NCBI GenBank assembly: GCA_027484575.1 | Contig: JAIXSQ010000007.1 | Coordinates: forward strand, 774,417-838,416 | Source: Comamonadaceae bacterium | GTDB lineage: Bacteria; Pseudomonadota; Gammaproteobacteria; Burkholderiales; Burkholderiaceae_C | Direction of reading: 5' to 3' | DNA: 64,000 nucleotides | In this document: positions 1 through 11,077 of the stretch, piece after piece | Layout of the letters: every line of letters starts with the position of its first letter | How positions within the stretch are numbered: the stretch's first letter is position 1 | The notes under the pieces: model-generated | What the model was told of the DNA's origin: nothing | The model's input: only the letters and a program-made list of their open reading frames with translations | Databases searched by the model: none | Made by a program: the position numbers and the translations under genes

Positions 1-672
1 GCCGGCGCGCGCCGGGTGCTGATCGACATCCCGGTGGGCCCGACGGCCAAGGTGCGCAGCGCCGGTGCCGCCCATGCGCTGGCCAAGGCCCTGGGCGAGG
101 TGGGCGCCGCCATCGGGCTGCAGGTGGAGGTGATGGCCACGGACGGCAGCCAGCCGGTGGGCCGCGGCATCGGCCCCGCGCTCGAGGCCCACGACGTGCT
201 GGCCGTGCTGCAGCGCCGGCCCGAGGCGCCGGCCGACCTGCGCCAGCGGGCGCTGGCGCTGGCCGGGCGGCTGCTGCAGATGGGTGGCGTGGCCGCCTCC
301 GAGGCCGAAGGCCTGGCGCTCGCGGCCGAGACCCTGGACAGCGGGCGGGCCTGGACGCAGTTCGCAGCCATCTGCGATGCGCAGGGCGGCCTGCGCGAAC
401 CGGGCACCGCCGCCCACACCCGCACGGTGGAGGCGCCGCACGAAGGCGTCGTCACGACGATCGACAACCGCCGCATCGCCATGGCCGCCAAGCTGGCCGG
501 CGCGCCCACCGCCCCGGTGGCAGGCGTGCACATGGACGTGCGGGTGGGCATGCGGGTGGCGCGCGGCCAGCCGCTCTACACGCTGCATGCCGCCAGCCCC
601 GGCGAGCTGGCCTATGCGCACCACTGGGTGCAGGGCCAGCGGGACATCGTGGCCCTGGGAGAGTCCGAATGA
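1..672 (+). CDS. Thymidine/AMP phosphorylase family protein, C-terminal part (5' end outside window)
   Basis: The reading frame is open from base 1, so the gene starts upstream; the visible 223 residues match the C-terminal half of the pyrimidine-nucleoside/AMP phosphorylase family, including the closing alpha/beta domain (VEAPHEGVVTTIDNRRIAMA, then a Gly-rich stretch). Family members cleave a nucleoside or nucleotide with phosphate in the cytoplasm. The stop overlaps the start of the next gene (PRPP-synthetase-like) by four bases, so the two are translationally coupled. This pairing is seen in many proteobacteria and points to ribose-phosphate salvage. The substrate (thymidine or AMP) cannot be decided because the N-terminal half is missing. 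Confidence 0.85.
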   Translation, partial: AGARRVLIDIPVGPTAKVRSAGAAHALAKALGEVGAAIGLQVEVMATDGSQPVGRGIGPALEAHDVLAVLQRRPEAPADLRQRALALAGRLLQMGGVAASEAEGLALAAETLDSGRAWTQFAAICDAQGGLREPGTAAHTRTVEAPHEGVVTTIDNRRIAMAAKLAGAPTAPVAGVHMDVRVGMRVARGQPLYTLHAASPGELAYAHHWVQGQRDIVALGESE

Positions 673-1604
673 GTGCCGCGCCCGCCGCCCTGCGTCCCCT
701 GCGCGTGCTGCCGCTGCCCGGCAGCGAGGCGGGCGCCGCCGACTTCGCGCAGGCCCTGCGTGCGGCCGGCGCCGACGACGTGGCCGTCGTGGGCGTCGAG
801 CACCGGCGCTTCCCCGACGGCGAACGCTACCTGCGGCTGCAGGACGGCGTGGCCGGCGCGCGGGTGTGGCTGTTCGCGCAGCTGCGCGACCCCGACCCGC
901 AGGCGCTGTCGCTGTGGTTCCTGGCCGACGTGGCCCGCGAGCTGGGCGCCACGTCGGTCGGCCTGGCCGCGCCCTACCTGCCCTACATGCGGCAGGACAT
1001 CCGCTTCCGCGACGGCGAGGCGGTCACCTCGCGCAGCTTCGCCGCCTTCGTCAGCGCCCGCTTCGACGCGCTGGTGACGGTCGATCCGCACCTGCACCGC
1101 CATCCGGCGCTGTCGGCCGTCTACACCATCCCCGCCACCGCCGTGCCCAGCGCGCCGGCGCTCGCGCGCTGGATCGCGGCCGAGGTCGCCGACCCGGTGC
1201 TGGTCGGGCCCGACAGCGAGAGCGCGCAATGGGTGCGGGACGTGGCGGCGCGCATCGGCTGCCCGGCCCTGGTGCTGGCCAAGACCCGCCACGGCGACCG
1301 CGACGTGCAGGTGTCGGTGCCCGAAGCCGCCGCCCATGGGCACCGCCGGCCGGTGCTGCTGGACGACATCGTCTCCAGCGCCCACACCATGGCCCAGGCC
1401 GTGCGCCAGGTGCGCGCCGCCTGGCCGGGCGCACGGCCCACCTGCATCGGCGTGCACGCGCTCTTCGAGCCGGGTGCGCTGGAACTGCTGCGCGCGGCCG
1501 GCGCCGGGCGCGTGGCCAGCACGAACACGCTGCCGCACGAAACCAATGCGGTGGACGTGCTGGGCGAGCTGGCGCAGGCGGCGCTGGGGTCCGGGTCCCC
1601 CTGA
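669..1604 (+). CDS. Ribose-phosphate pyrophosphokinase-like protein (PRPP synthetase family)
   Basis: 311 residues, the usual PRPP synthetase length. Visible landmarks are FPDGERY (about residues 48-54, equivalent to the FxDGE motif), DPHLHRHP (about 139, the divalent-metal/ATP loop) and LLDDIVSSAHTM (about 230-241, the PRPP-binding loop, which in canonical enzymes reads DDxxDTxGT). The changes in the last loop mark it as the divergent PrsA-like branch that travels with the phosphorylase gene and not the housekeeping prs. The ATG overlaps the upstream stop (ATGA). It likely makes or uses phosphoribosyl pyrophosphate in nucleoside salvage; exact substrate is an inference. Confidence 0.85.
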   Translation: MSAAPAALRPLRVLPLPGSEAGAADFAQALRAAGADDVAVVGVEHRRFPDGERYLRLQDGVAGARVWLFAQLRDPDPQALSLWFLADVARELGATSVGLAAPYLPYMRQDIRFRDGEAVTSRSFAAFVSARFDALVTVDPHLHRHPALSAVYTIPATAVPSAPALARWIAAEVADPVLVGPDSESAQWVRDVAARIGCPALVLAKTRHGDRDVQVSVPEAAAHGHRRPVLLDDIVSSAHTMAQAVRQVRAAWPGARPTCIGVHALFEPGALELLRAAGAGRVASTNTLPHETNAVDVLGELAQAALGSGSP

Positions 1605-1606
1605 TC

Positions 1607-1728
1607 CGTCGTCCCCGCGCAGGCGGGGAACCACGTGTCACCGCAGCGCCCGATCGTGGATGCCCGCCTGCGCGGGCATGACGGAATCCCTGCCCCGTCG
1701 TCCCCGCGCAGGCGGGGACCCACGATCG
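1607..1728. repeat. REP-like palindromic repeat cluster (three copies)
   Basis: Three copies of a roughly 27-bp unit with core CCCCGCGCAGGCGGGG-like stems follow the PRPP-synthetase-like gene. The second (1651-1684, inverted) and third (1696-1728) form a large imperfect inverted pair sharing the flank CGATCGTGG/CCACGATCG, a BIME-like arrangement. Related units occur at 2889-2914 and 8219-8305. They may act as transcription-end or mRNA-stabilising hairpins between the convergent genes here. Confidence 0.75.
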
Positions 1729-1744
1729 ACCGCGCAACCTGCGC

Positions 1745-2431
1745 TCAGGCGCCCATCACCACCGGCCCACCCTTGGCGATCGCGCGCTGCCAGGCCGGGC
1801 GCGCCGCCACGCGGTCGCGCCAGGCCCGCAGGTGGGGCAGCGTCCCCGGTGCCGCGACCCGCGTCAGCGCGGCCTCGACGGCGAACGACATCTGGAAGTC
1901 CGCCACCGTCAGGCGCTCGCCGGCGAACCAGGTGCAGCCGGCCAGCTCGGCGTCCATCAGCGCCAGCGCCTCGTGCACGTTCGGCTCGACCAGGCTGCTG
2001 CGCACCTGGCCGCAGAGCGCCCTGGCGATGGGCCTGACGAAGAAGGGCATCGGCCGGGTCGGGATCACGGTGAACACCAGCTGCATCACCAGCCAGTTCA
2101 TCAGCGAGCCCTCGGCGAAGTGCATCCAGTAGCGGCAGGGCAGCCAGTCGGCGTCACCCGCCGCGGGCAGCAGCCCGGCCAGCTCGCCGCTGCGCGGGCC
2201 GTGGCGCTGCGCCAGGTACTCCAGGATCGCGCCCGACTCGGCCACCACCACGTCCCCGTCGGCCAGGATCGGCGCCTTGCCCATCGGGTGGACCTGCTTG
2301 AGCGCCGCCGGCGCCAGCCGCGTGCGCGCGTCGCGCTGCCAGGTCACCATCTCGTAGGGCACGCCCAGCTCCTCGAGCAGCCAGAGCACGCGTTGCGAGC
2401 GGGAGGTTTCCAGGTGGTGCAGGGTCAGCAT
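1745..2431 (-). CDS. Glutathione S-transferase family protein
   Basis: 228 residues from the ATG at 2431, chosen because the thioredoxin-fold strand starts immediately (MLTLHHLETSRSQRVLWLLE); an upstream GTG would add 11 unlikely residues. The N-terminal domain carries SRSQRVLW, where glutathione S-transferases place the activating Ser/Tyr, and the glutathione gamma-glutamyl site appears as VAESGAI. A helical C-terminal domain follows with the conserved LTVADFQMS N-capping motif. It probably conjugates or reduces small electrophiles in the cytoplasm. It is divergent from an HMA-domain gene; the CueR-type promoter lies between the two. Confidence 0.9.
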   Translation of the reverse strand: MLTLHHLETSRSQRVLWLLEELGVPYEMVTWQRDARTRLAPAALKQVHPMGKAPILADGDVVVAESGAILEYLAQRHGPRSGELAGLLPAAGDADWLPCRYWMHFAEGSLMNWLVMQLVFTVIPTRPMPFFVRPIARALCGQVRSSLVEPNVHEALALMDAELAGCTWFAGERLTVADFQMSFAVEAALTRVAAPGTLPHLRAWRDRVAARPAWQRAIAKGGPVVMGA

Positions 2432-2485
2432 GGCGGTGGCGCAACGGGTGGATGGAGGCGGCATTCTGCAACCTGCGCGGCCGGG

Positions 2486-2517
2486 CTTGACCCTGCCACG
2501 GTGGGAAGGTCGACGAT
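2486..2517 (+). promoter_or_regulatory. CueR/MerR-type copper promoter, site 1
   Basis: TTGACC at 2487-2492 and GACGAT at 2512-2517 are separated by 19 bp, the over-long spacer typical of MerR-family activated promoters. A dyad (ACC...GGT with the CCCAC/GTGGG centre) fills the spacer. The transcript would start near 2524, 20 nt before the HMA gene, leaving room for its AGGAG Shine-Dalgarno. It closely resembles sites 2 and 3 at 11078-11109 and 11157-11188, which flank the ATPase/CueR-like operon. Confidence 0.8.
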
Positions 2518-2544
2518 GCAGGCCTGCACTCCCAGGAGCCTTCC

Positions 2545-2853
2545 ATGATCGATCTCCACGTTCCTTCCATGACCTGCGGCGGCTGCGTGCGCGCCATCAC
2601 CCGTGCCGTCGAGGCGGTCGACCCCGGTGCCCGCGTCGACGCCGACCTGGCCACGCGCCACGTGCGGGTCACGCCGGCGACGGGCAGCGCGGCCGCGTTC
2701 GAGGCGGCGTTGCGCCAGGCGGGTTACCCGGCGACGGCCAGCGTCGCGGCCCCGGCCCCGGCGCCGGCGCGCGCGCCGCGCAAGGCCGGCGGTTGCGGTT
2801 GCGGCTGCGCGCCGCGGGTCGTCGCAGCGCCACGCGCGGGCTGCTGCACGTGA
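2545..2853 (+). CDS. HMA-domain copper chaperone-like protein with cysteine-rich tail
   Basis: 102 residues. Residues 1-65 form a heavy-metal-associated domain with the metal site MTCGGC (Cys11, Cys14). After an Ala/Pro linker, the C-terminus has a second Cys cluster, GGCGCGC (Cys84, 86, 88) and a final GCC (Cys100, 101), absent from ordinary CopZ proteins of about 65 residues. Start at ATG 2545 has a good AGGAG Shine-Dalgarno. It sits behind a CueR-type promoter, so it is probably copper-induced. The role as a cytoplasmic Cu+ chaperone or buffer is from the family; the tail function is unknown. Confidence 0.85.
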   Translation: MIDLHVPSMTCGGCVRAITRAVEAVDPGARVDADLATRHVRVTPATGSAAAFEAALRQAGYPATASVAAPAPAPARAPRKAGGCGCGCAPRVVAAPRAGCCT

Positions 2854-2888
2854 TGCCCGGCCCCCGCGCTGCCGGGCGGTGACAAGTC

Positions 2889-2952
2889 ACTGGATCCCGG
2901 CTTTCGCCGGGATGACGACGGGGGGATGACGACGGGGGGATGACGACGGGGG
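2889..2952. repeat. REP-like palindrome plus three 14-bp tandem repeats
   Basis: A REP-like hairpin (GGATCCCGGC-TTTC-GCCGGGATG, 2892-2915) is followed without a break by three perfect copies of a 14-bp unit, GATGACGACGGGGG, at 2911-2952. The tandem copies look like slippage duplication of the REP flank. They lie between two convergent genes and encode nothing recognisable. Confidence 0.8.
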
Positions 2953-2973
2953 GCGTCACGGCGGCGGCCGGCC

Positions 2974-3375
2974 TCACTTGATCTCGAACCGCAGGTTCCC
3001 GCTGCGCCCGTTGGGCAGCTTGACCGTGACCACGGCCTTGGTGCCGGCGGCCAGCGGCGCAGGGGAGGTGGCCGTGAGCTGGTTGGCGCCGGCCGGCGCG
3101 AACGCGAGCTCGCTCTTGTCCGCGCCGGCCAGCAGCGTGGCCTTGGCCGAGCCGCCCGCCATCGCGAGCGGCTCGCCGTGGTTGGTGACGTACAGCGTGA
3201 GCTGGCGACCCTTGGCGACCAGCTCGCCCTGGAAGGCGCCGGCCTCGGCGACCAGGCCGCCGTGCTGCGGCTGGCCATGCTTGGCATGCGCCTGCACGGC
3301 CGCCGGCAGCAGCAGGCCGGCGGCGGTGGCCGCGGCCAGCAGGATGCGGCGGACGGTGGTGATGGATGCTGGCAT
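2974..3375 (-). CDS. Periplasmic accessory protein of the HME-RND operon (small His-containing protein)
   Basis: 133 residues with a Sec signal peptide (cleavage near AVQA-HA). The mature protein begins with a His-rich patch (HAKHGQPQHGG), then a compact beta domain with ELVAKGRQLTLYV. That domain resembles the one in the 178-residue protein encoded at 7679-8215 (ELVGVLSGRQLTLWL), so the pump is flanked by two related periplasmic proteins. It is the last gene of the minus-strand operon, 68 bp after the pump gene. A periplasmic metal-binding or delivery role is inferred from the His residues and context; no characterised homologue is recognised. Confidence 0.75.
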   Translation of the reverse strand: MPASITTVRRILLAAATAAGLLLPAAVQAHAKHGQPQHGGLVAEAGAFQGELVAKGRQLTLYVTNHGEPLAMAGGSAKATLLAGADKSELAFAPAGANQLTATSPAPLAAGTKAVVTVKLPNGRSGNLRFEIK

Positions 3376-3443
3376 GGCGGAACTCCTGTGGACGTCGAAG
3401 GGAGGAGGGGACGGAATGGACGGAACCCGGTCGGCGCGGCGGC

Positions 3444-6551
<3,108 letters not shown>

Positions 6552-6552
6552 C

Positions 6553-7665
6553 TCAGCGCACCTGGTTGAGCAGCGGCGCGCCGTCGGTCACGACGCGCTC
6601 GCCACCGGCCAGGCCCGAGGTGACGAGCACGCGCGCGCCATCCAGCGGCTGGGTGCGCACGCGGCGCGGCTCGAAGCGCTCGGGCGCGGCCTTGACCCAC
6701 ACCAGCGGCTCGTTGGCCGACGAGCGCACCAGCGCCGCCGCCGGCACGGGCACGCCTTCGGCCTGGGCCTTGAGCTGCACCGTCACGGCCACCGGCTGGC
6801 CCACCGCGAGCTGCGCCAGGGCCGGCCCCTGCGCGCGGAACTGCAACGGCAGGGCCTGCTCGCGCAGGCTGCGTCCCGCGCCCACGAAGGCCAGCGGCAC
6901 CGCGCGGCCGGCCACGGCGATCGAGGCCGACGCGATCTCGCCGACCAGGCCGCCGCCGGGCGCGGTGGCCTCCACGAGCAGCCGCCGCGGATCGACGATC
7001 TCGAACACCAGCTCGCGCGCATCGACCACCTGCCCCGCGACCGCACGCGAGGACGCCACCACGCCGGCCACCGGCGCGACCAAGGCCTCGGTGCCGCTGG
7101 CCGCCTGCAGCGCGGCCAGCCGGCCCGACAGGCTGGCGACCTCGGCCTCGGCGGCCTCGATCTCCTTGCGCGGCACCGAGTCGGCCAGGCCGCGCAGCCG
7201 CTCGGCGCGCCTGAGCGCCAGCCCCTGCATCGCGCGCACCTCGGCCAGCTGCGCCCCCAGCGAGGCCCGGTCGGCCGGCGACAGCGACGGCCGCACCGTG
7301 GCCAGCACCTGGCCACGTGCGACGGCCTGGCCCAGCGCCGGGAAGCCGCCGGGGCCGGGCTCCAGCCGGCCCGCCACCATGGCCTGCACGCGGCCGCCGG
7401 CATTCGGGTCCATGGCCACCAGGCCGGGCAGCTCGATCGCGCGGCCGGCGCTGGCCTGGCGCACGGGTTCCGTGCGCAGGCCCAGCTGGCGCTGCGAGGC
7501 CTTGGGCAACAGGATCGCGCCATCGGGCAGGCGCTGCGGGGCGCCCGCCTCGGCCACCGGCGGGGCGGCGCCGTGGTCATGGCCTTCGTGCGCGGGCGCG
7601 GTGGTGGCCGCGACGGCCAGCGACAGCGCGGCGAGGACGGGGAGCAGGGGATGCGGTCGGGTCAT
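6553..7665 (-). CDS. HME-RND periplasmic adaptor subunit (membrane fusion protein, CzcB/CusB-like)
   Basis: 370 residues from ATG 7665, preceded by a proper signal peptide (to about TTAPA). The mature N-terminus is His-rich (HEGHDHG), as in several metal-specific adaptors. A barrel-sandwich/lipoyl domain, a helical hairpin (about residues 140-200) and a beta-barrel domain follow, ending in VLVTSGLAGGERVVTDGAPL typical of the membrane-proximal domain. It would connect the pump encoded next to it with the TolC-like channel. The gene starts 13 bp after the 178-residue accessory gene and abuts the pump gene. Confidence 0.9.
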   Translation of the reverse strand: MTRPHPLLPVLAALSLAVAATTAPAHEGHDHGAAPPVAEAGAPQRLPDGAILLPKASQRQLGLRTEPVRQASAGRAIELPGLVAMDPNAGGRVQAMVAGRLEPGPGGFPALGQAVARGQVLATVRPSLSPADRASLGAQLAEVRAMQGLALRRAERLRGLADSVPRKEIEAAEAEVASLSGRLAALQAASGTEALVAPVAGVVASSRAVAGQVVDARELVFEIVDPRRLLVEATAPGGGLVGEIASASIAVAGRAVPLAFVGAGRSLREQALPLQFRAQGPALAQLAVGQPVAVTVQLKAQAEGVPVPAAALVRSSANEPLVWVKAAPERFEPRRVRTQPLDGARVLVTSGLAGGERVVTDGAPLLNQVR

Positions 7666-7678
7666 GGGGACTCCGGGA

Positions 7679-8215
7679 TCAGGGGGTGCGGCGGCGCGGC
7701 AGCAGGCGGCCGGCGGCATAGGCGATGGCGGCGGCCAGGGCCGCGGCAGCGGCCCACAGGCCCAGCCGGCGGCCGGACGGCGCCTCGTGGCCGTCGCCGG
7801 GCGCGGCCAGCACCAGCTCGCCGGCCAGCAGGTCGCTGCCGCCTTCGGCGGTGACGGTGGCCGTGACCGGGAGCGTGCCGGGCGCGGGCGCGGCGGGCAG
7901 CGTCGCGACCCAGGTGTCGCCCGCGGGCCGGGCCTGCAGCTTCACGTCGCCCAGCTCGAGTTCCAGCGTGCCGGCCGTCACCGGCGCATTGGTGGCCGCG
8001 CGGTCCAGCCAGAGCGTGAGCTGGCGGCCGCTGAGCACCCCGACCAGCTCGTAGGCATCGCTGGCCGCGGCAAAGCGCGGGGCGGCGGGGGTGGCGGGCG
8101 CGGTGGCCGCAGCCGCGGCGCCGTGGTCCTCGCCCTCGTGGGCGTGGGCCGGGGGCGCGGCGAACAGTGCGGCGGCCAGGAGGAGACCTGCCACGCGGGC
8201 GCGCCGTGGCGCCAT
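7679..8215 (-). CDS. Periplasmic, membrane-anchored accessory protein of the HME-RND operon
   Basis: 178 residues: signal peptide to about AHA, a His/acidic patch (HEGEDHG), a beta-rich domain related to that of the 133-residue protein at 2974-3375, and a C-terminal transmembrane helix (about 153-170) followed by a positive tail (LLPRRRTP). The topology implies a periplasmic domain tethered to the inner membrane. It lies between the outer-membrane channel and adaptor genes. A metal-sensing or metal-loading role for the pump is an inference; no family is recognised with confidence. Confidence 0.75.
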   Translation of the reverse strand: MAPRRARVAGLLLAAALFAAPPAHAHEGEDHGAAAAATAPATPAAPRFAAASDAYELVGVLSGRQLTLWLDRAATNAPVTAGTLELELGDVKLQARPAGDTWVATLPAAPAPGTLPVTATVTAEGGSDLLAGELVLAAPGDGHEAPSGRRLGLWAAAAALAAAIAYAAGRLLPRRRTP

Positions 8216-8218
8216 GCC

Positions 8219-8305
8219 GTCATCCCCGCGCAGGCGGGGATCCAGGCCGGCGCCTCGCGGGTGCACGGGCCGCCGCTGGACCCCTGCCTGCGCGGGGGTG
8301 ACGAG
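8219..8305. repeat. REP-like palindromes, inverted pair, inside the HME-RND operon
   Basis: A unit with stem ATCCCCGC-GCAG-GCGGGGAT (8219-8246) is followed by an inverted relative (8276-8305). It belongs to the same family as the copies at 1607-1728. It occupies the 164-bp gap between the TolC-like gene and the accessory gene, where it could attenuate transcription or protect the mRNA and so change the ratio of channel to pump. Confidence 0.75.
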
Positions 8306-8379
8306 GTTTGTGACGGGGCAGGCGGCGACGGACGACGCGACCTTCACGCTCCGTTCCGCCCCAGCGCTCAGAAGGCTGC

Positions 8380-9654
8380 TCATGGCTCCACTCCCAGGGC
8401 GTGGTGGTAGCGCGCGAGGGCCAGGCCGGCCTGCTCGCGGGCGGCTTCGCGGGCCAGCTCGGCCTCGAAGGCCTGGCTGCGCACGCGCAGCAGGTCGGCC
8501 AGGCCGCGTTCGCCGGCACGGAAGGCGCGCTCGATCGCGTCGCGGGCCTGGCCGGCGGCCTCGGCCCGGCCGGCCTGGGCCTGGGCCGCGGCCTGCGCCG
8601 CCGCCAGGGCCAGCCGCGCACGGGCCCGCTCGGCATCGAGCTCGCGCTCGCGCCGCTGCAGTGCCACCTCGGCCTCGGCCAGCGTGGCCGAGGCGGCGGC
8701 CAGCCGCGGCGCGTTGCGCGCGTCGGTGTCCAGCGGCACCGAGACGCCGAAGCGGATCGTGTTGCGGTAGGGCGTGCCGTCCGCATCGCGGTCGAAGCGG
8801 GCGACGGCCGAGAGGGTGGGGTTGTCGCGCCGCGTGGCCGCGGCCAGGTCCAGCCGCGCCTGGCCGGCCTGAACCGCCTCGCGGGCGGCGGCCAGGGCCG
8901 GATGCAGGCCCGGGTCGGGCTCGGCCACGCGCGGCTCGGCCAGGGACCCCGCGGCGGTGCTGCCCGTCAGCCGCTGCAGCGCCACCTGCGCGGCGTCGCG
9001 GCGGGCCTGCGCCTCGAGCACTGCGGCCTCGGCCGCGAGCGACTCGGCCCGGGCCAGGGAGCGGTCGGCCGGTGCGAGGTCGCCGGCGCCCACGCGGCGG
9101 GCCACGTCGGCCTCGAGCGCGCGGGCCGAGGCCAGCCGGCCCTGCTGCACCCGCAGCTCGGTGGCCGCCAGCGCCAGCGCCCAGGCCGCCTCGCGCACCT
9201 CGCCCGCGAGCTGCCAGCGCGCCTGGCGCCGGCCGGCATCGAGCTGGCCGCGCTCGCGGTCCAGCACGCGCTGCTGGGCGGCGCGCTGGCCGGGCAGCCA
9301 CACCGGGGCCGAGATGCCGGGCTCCAGCTCGTTCTTGCCACGCTCGCCGGCGCGGGAGGTGCCGGGCAGGCCGATGCCGGGCGGCAGGTCGCGCCGCACG
9401 TCCACGCCCACCGAGGGTGCGCCGGCGAACCACGACCGCGTGGCGCGGCCACGGGCGTCGAGTTCGGCCGCGCGGGCGGCATCGACCGTGCCCTGGCGGC
9501 CGAGCAGCCAGGCGCGCTCGACGAGGTCGGCGAGACCGGGCGGCTCGGTGGCCACGGCTGCGGCGGACCCAGGCGGCGGCGCCGGCAGCACCGGCGGGGC
9601 GGGCTGGGCGGCGACGCCCGCACTGGCGAGAAGGAAACAGGACAGGAGACGCAT
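8380..9654 (-). CDS. TolC/CzcC-family outer-membrane efflux channel
   Basis: About 424 residues. A signal peptide ends near AQPAPP. The body shows the two long coiled-coil repeats of the outer-membrane efflux family, rich in Ala/Arg/Glu heptads (for example LALAAAQAAAQAQAG), each ending in the periplasmic-tip region (RFDRDADGTPYRNTIRFGVSVPLD). ATG 9654 was chosen because the hydrophobic signal begins there; an ATG at 9669 is also in frame. It is the first gene of the five-gene minus-strand HME-RND operon. No clear promoter was recognised upstream. Confidence 0.9.
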   Translation of the reverse strand: MRLLSCFLLASAGVAAQPAPPVLPAPPPGSAAAVATEPPGLADLVERAWLLGRQGTVDAARAAELDARGRATRSWFAGAPSVGVDVRRDLPPGIGLPGTSRAGERGKNELEPGISAPVWLPGQRAAQQRVLDRERGQLDAGRRQARWQLAGEVREAAWALALAATELRVQQGRLASARALEADVARRVGAGDLAPADRSLARAESLAAEAAVLEAQARRDAAQVALQRLTGSTAAGSLAEPRVAEPDPGLHPALAAAREAVQAGQARLDLAAATRRDNPTLSAVARFDRDADGTPYRNTIRFGVSVPLDTDARNAPRLAAASATLAEAEVALQRRERELDAERARARLALAAAQAAAQAQAGRAEAAGQARDAIERAFRAGERGLADLLRVRSQAFEAELAREAAREQAGLALARYHHALGVEP

Positions 9655-9818
9655 GGCTGGCGCTGGCATCGGTCCGTGAGGACGGGATGGTCGGCGGCGG
9701 GCCCGGCCCGCGCGGGCGCCCAGGGGCGCCGCGGGACACGGGCCGGCACGCGCGCCCGCGTCACGTGCGCAGGCGCGGCGGCAGCGTCAGGGACGGGGTC
9801 TCTGGCGTACCCGCCGGA

Positions 9819-10250
9819 TCAGGCGGGCAGCGGCCGGGGCGGCCGGAACGGCCCCCCCGTGGTGTGCGACAGGGCCGGCAGGCCCTGCAGGCGCGGCGTG
9901 GCCTGCGAGGGCGGCACCTCGGGGAGGGCGGCCAGCTGCACGGGCAGCGAGGCGACCACGTGGCAGCAGGCGCCGAGGTCGGCGCTGCCGGCCAGGTCGG
10001 CGGGCGTTGCTGTGGTGCCATCGCCGGTCGCGGCGGGCGCGCCGGTGTCGGCATGGTGGTGGTGGTGCGCCGCCGTGGCGCCGTGGTCGTGCAGGTCGTG
10101 CGCGTCGGCGGGCGGCTGCGCGGCCGGGCCGTGGCCGGCGTGCGCAGCCTGGCCGGCCGGCGCGCACAGCGCCATGCTGGCCGCCTGCAGCGATTGCAGC
10201 GGCAGCAGCAGCATCAGGACCACGAGCAGGACGGTGCGCACGGCAGGCAT
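9819..10250 (-). CDS. Small His-rich secreted protein, hypothetical
   Basis: 143 residues with an N-terminal signal (hydrophobic core LLVVLMLLLPLQSLQA). The mature part holds dense histidines (HDLHDHG, then HHHHH) and two adjacent cysteines (ACCHVV). These are typical of small periplasmic proteins found beside copper or zinc genes, but no named family is recognised. It stands divergent from the small ATPase-like gene at 10315 and upstream of the pump operon, so it could be the leading gene of that operon (gap 164 bp). A metal-binding role is inferred from composition only. Confidence 0.65.
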   Translation of the reverse strand: MPAVRTVLLVVLMLLLPLQSLQAASMALCAPAGQAAHAGHGPAAQPPADAHDLHDHGATAAHHHHHADTGAPAATGDGTTATPADLAGSADLGACCHVVASLPVQLAALPEVPPSQATPRLQGLPALSHTTGGPFRPPRPLPA

Positions 10251-10314
10251 TCTAGGAGCGTCGCGCGCCCCGGCCGCGGCCAGGGGCGTGCGCGGCTGGT
10301 GCATGCTCGCGGCC

Positions 10315-10842
10315 ATGCCGATTCCTCCCGACCTGCTGCCCCTGCCGCCCGGGCTGGTCGCCGTCACCGGCGACGAGCGCACGGGCAAGACCACCCTGCT
10401 GCGCCGGCTCGCCGGCGACCTGCCGGCCGAGGGTCCGGTGCGCGCGGTGCCCGGCGCGCTGTGGCTGGACCCCGCCCTGCCCGGCCGCGACCAGGACACG
10501 GTGCAGGACGTCTGGACCACGCTGCAGGCCCGCTGCCCCGGCTGGGACGGCGGGCTGCTGGAGGACCTGGCCCAGGCGCTGGACCTGCAGCCGCACCGGC
10601 ACAAGCCGCTGTTCATGCTGTCGGCCGGTTCGCGCCGCAAGGCCGGGCTGGCCGGCCTGCTGGCCGCGGGTGCACCGGTGACCTGCCTGGACCAGCCCTG
10701 GGCGGCGGTGGACCAGCGCTCGATCGCGGTGCTGCGCGAGGTGCTGGCCGATGCGGCCGCGCACCCGGCGCGCACCTGGGTGGTGGCCGACTACGAGGCT
10801 GACGCCCGGCTGCCCTGGGCGCGGGTGCTGGTGCTGGGCTGA
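10315..10842 (+). CDS. Small ABC-type ATPase, stand-alone
   Basis: 175 residues. A Walker A loop is visible (GDERTGKTTLLRRL, residues 19-32), a signature-like LSAGSRRKAGLAGLL (about 102-116) and a Walker B with catalytic-like residue replaced (CLDQPWAAVD, Gln where Glu is usual, about 124-133). At about 175 residues it is shorter than transporter ATPases (over 200) and no permease is nearby. It resembles the CcmA-like minimal ABC ATPases. An upstream in-frame ATG at 10303 is possible. Function unknown; whether it hydrolyses ATP is uncertain because of the Walker B change. Confidence 0.7.
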   Translation: MPIPPDLLPLPPGLVAVTGDERTGKTTLLRRLAGDLPAEGPVRAVPGALWLDPALPGRDQDTVQDVWTTLQARCPGWDGGLLEDLAQALDLQPHRHKPLFMLSAGSRRKAGLAGLLAAGAPVTCLDQPWAAVDQRSIAVLREVLADAAAHPARTWVVADYEADARLPWARVLVLG

Positions 10843-10855
10843 GGCCACGGGCGGC

Positions 10856-11047
10856 TCAGGCGGGCTGGTAGCCGGCCTCGGCCAGCGCGTCGACGAAGCG
10901 CTCGCGCGGCTGCGGCGAATCGATCCGCGCCTGTTTGCCGGCCAGGTCGACCTCGACCCGGGCCTGCGGGTCGACCGCGTGGGCGGCCTCGGTGACGGCC
11001 TGGACGCAATGGCCGCAGCTCATCTGCGGCAGGGTGAACTCGTGCAT
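10856..11047 (-). CDS. CopZ-like copper chaperone (single HMA domain)
   Basis: 63 residues, a bare heavy-metal-associated domain with the metal site MSCGHC (Cys12, Cys15) and the usual C-terminal EAGYQP. It has a good AGGAG Shine-Dalgarno and a CueR-type promoter (11078-11109). It is divergent from the Cu+ ATPase gene. By family it carries Cu+ in the cytoplasm to the ATPase. The closing Tyr60 region matches bacterial CopZ proteins, which supports Cu+ over Zn2+. Confidence 0.9.
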   Translation of the reverse strand: MHEFTLPQMSCGHCVQAVTEAAHAVDPQARVEVDLAGKQARIDSPQPRERFVDALAEAGYQPA

Positions 11048-11077
11048 GGGGTCTCCTGGAGGATGGGACGGTGCGTG

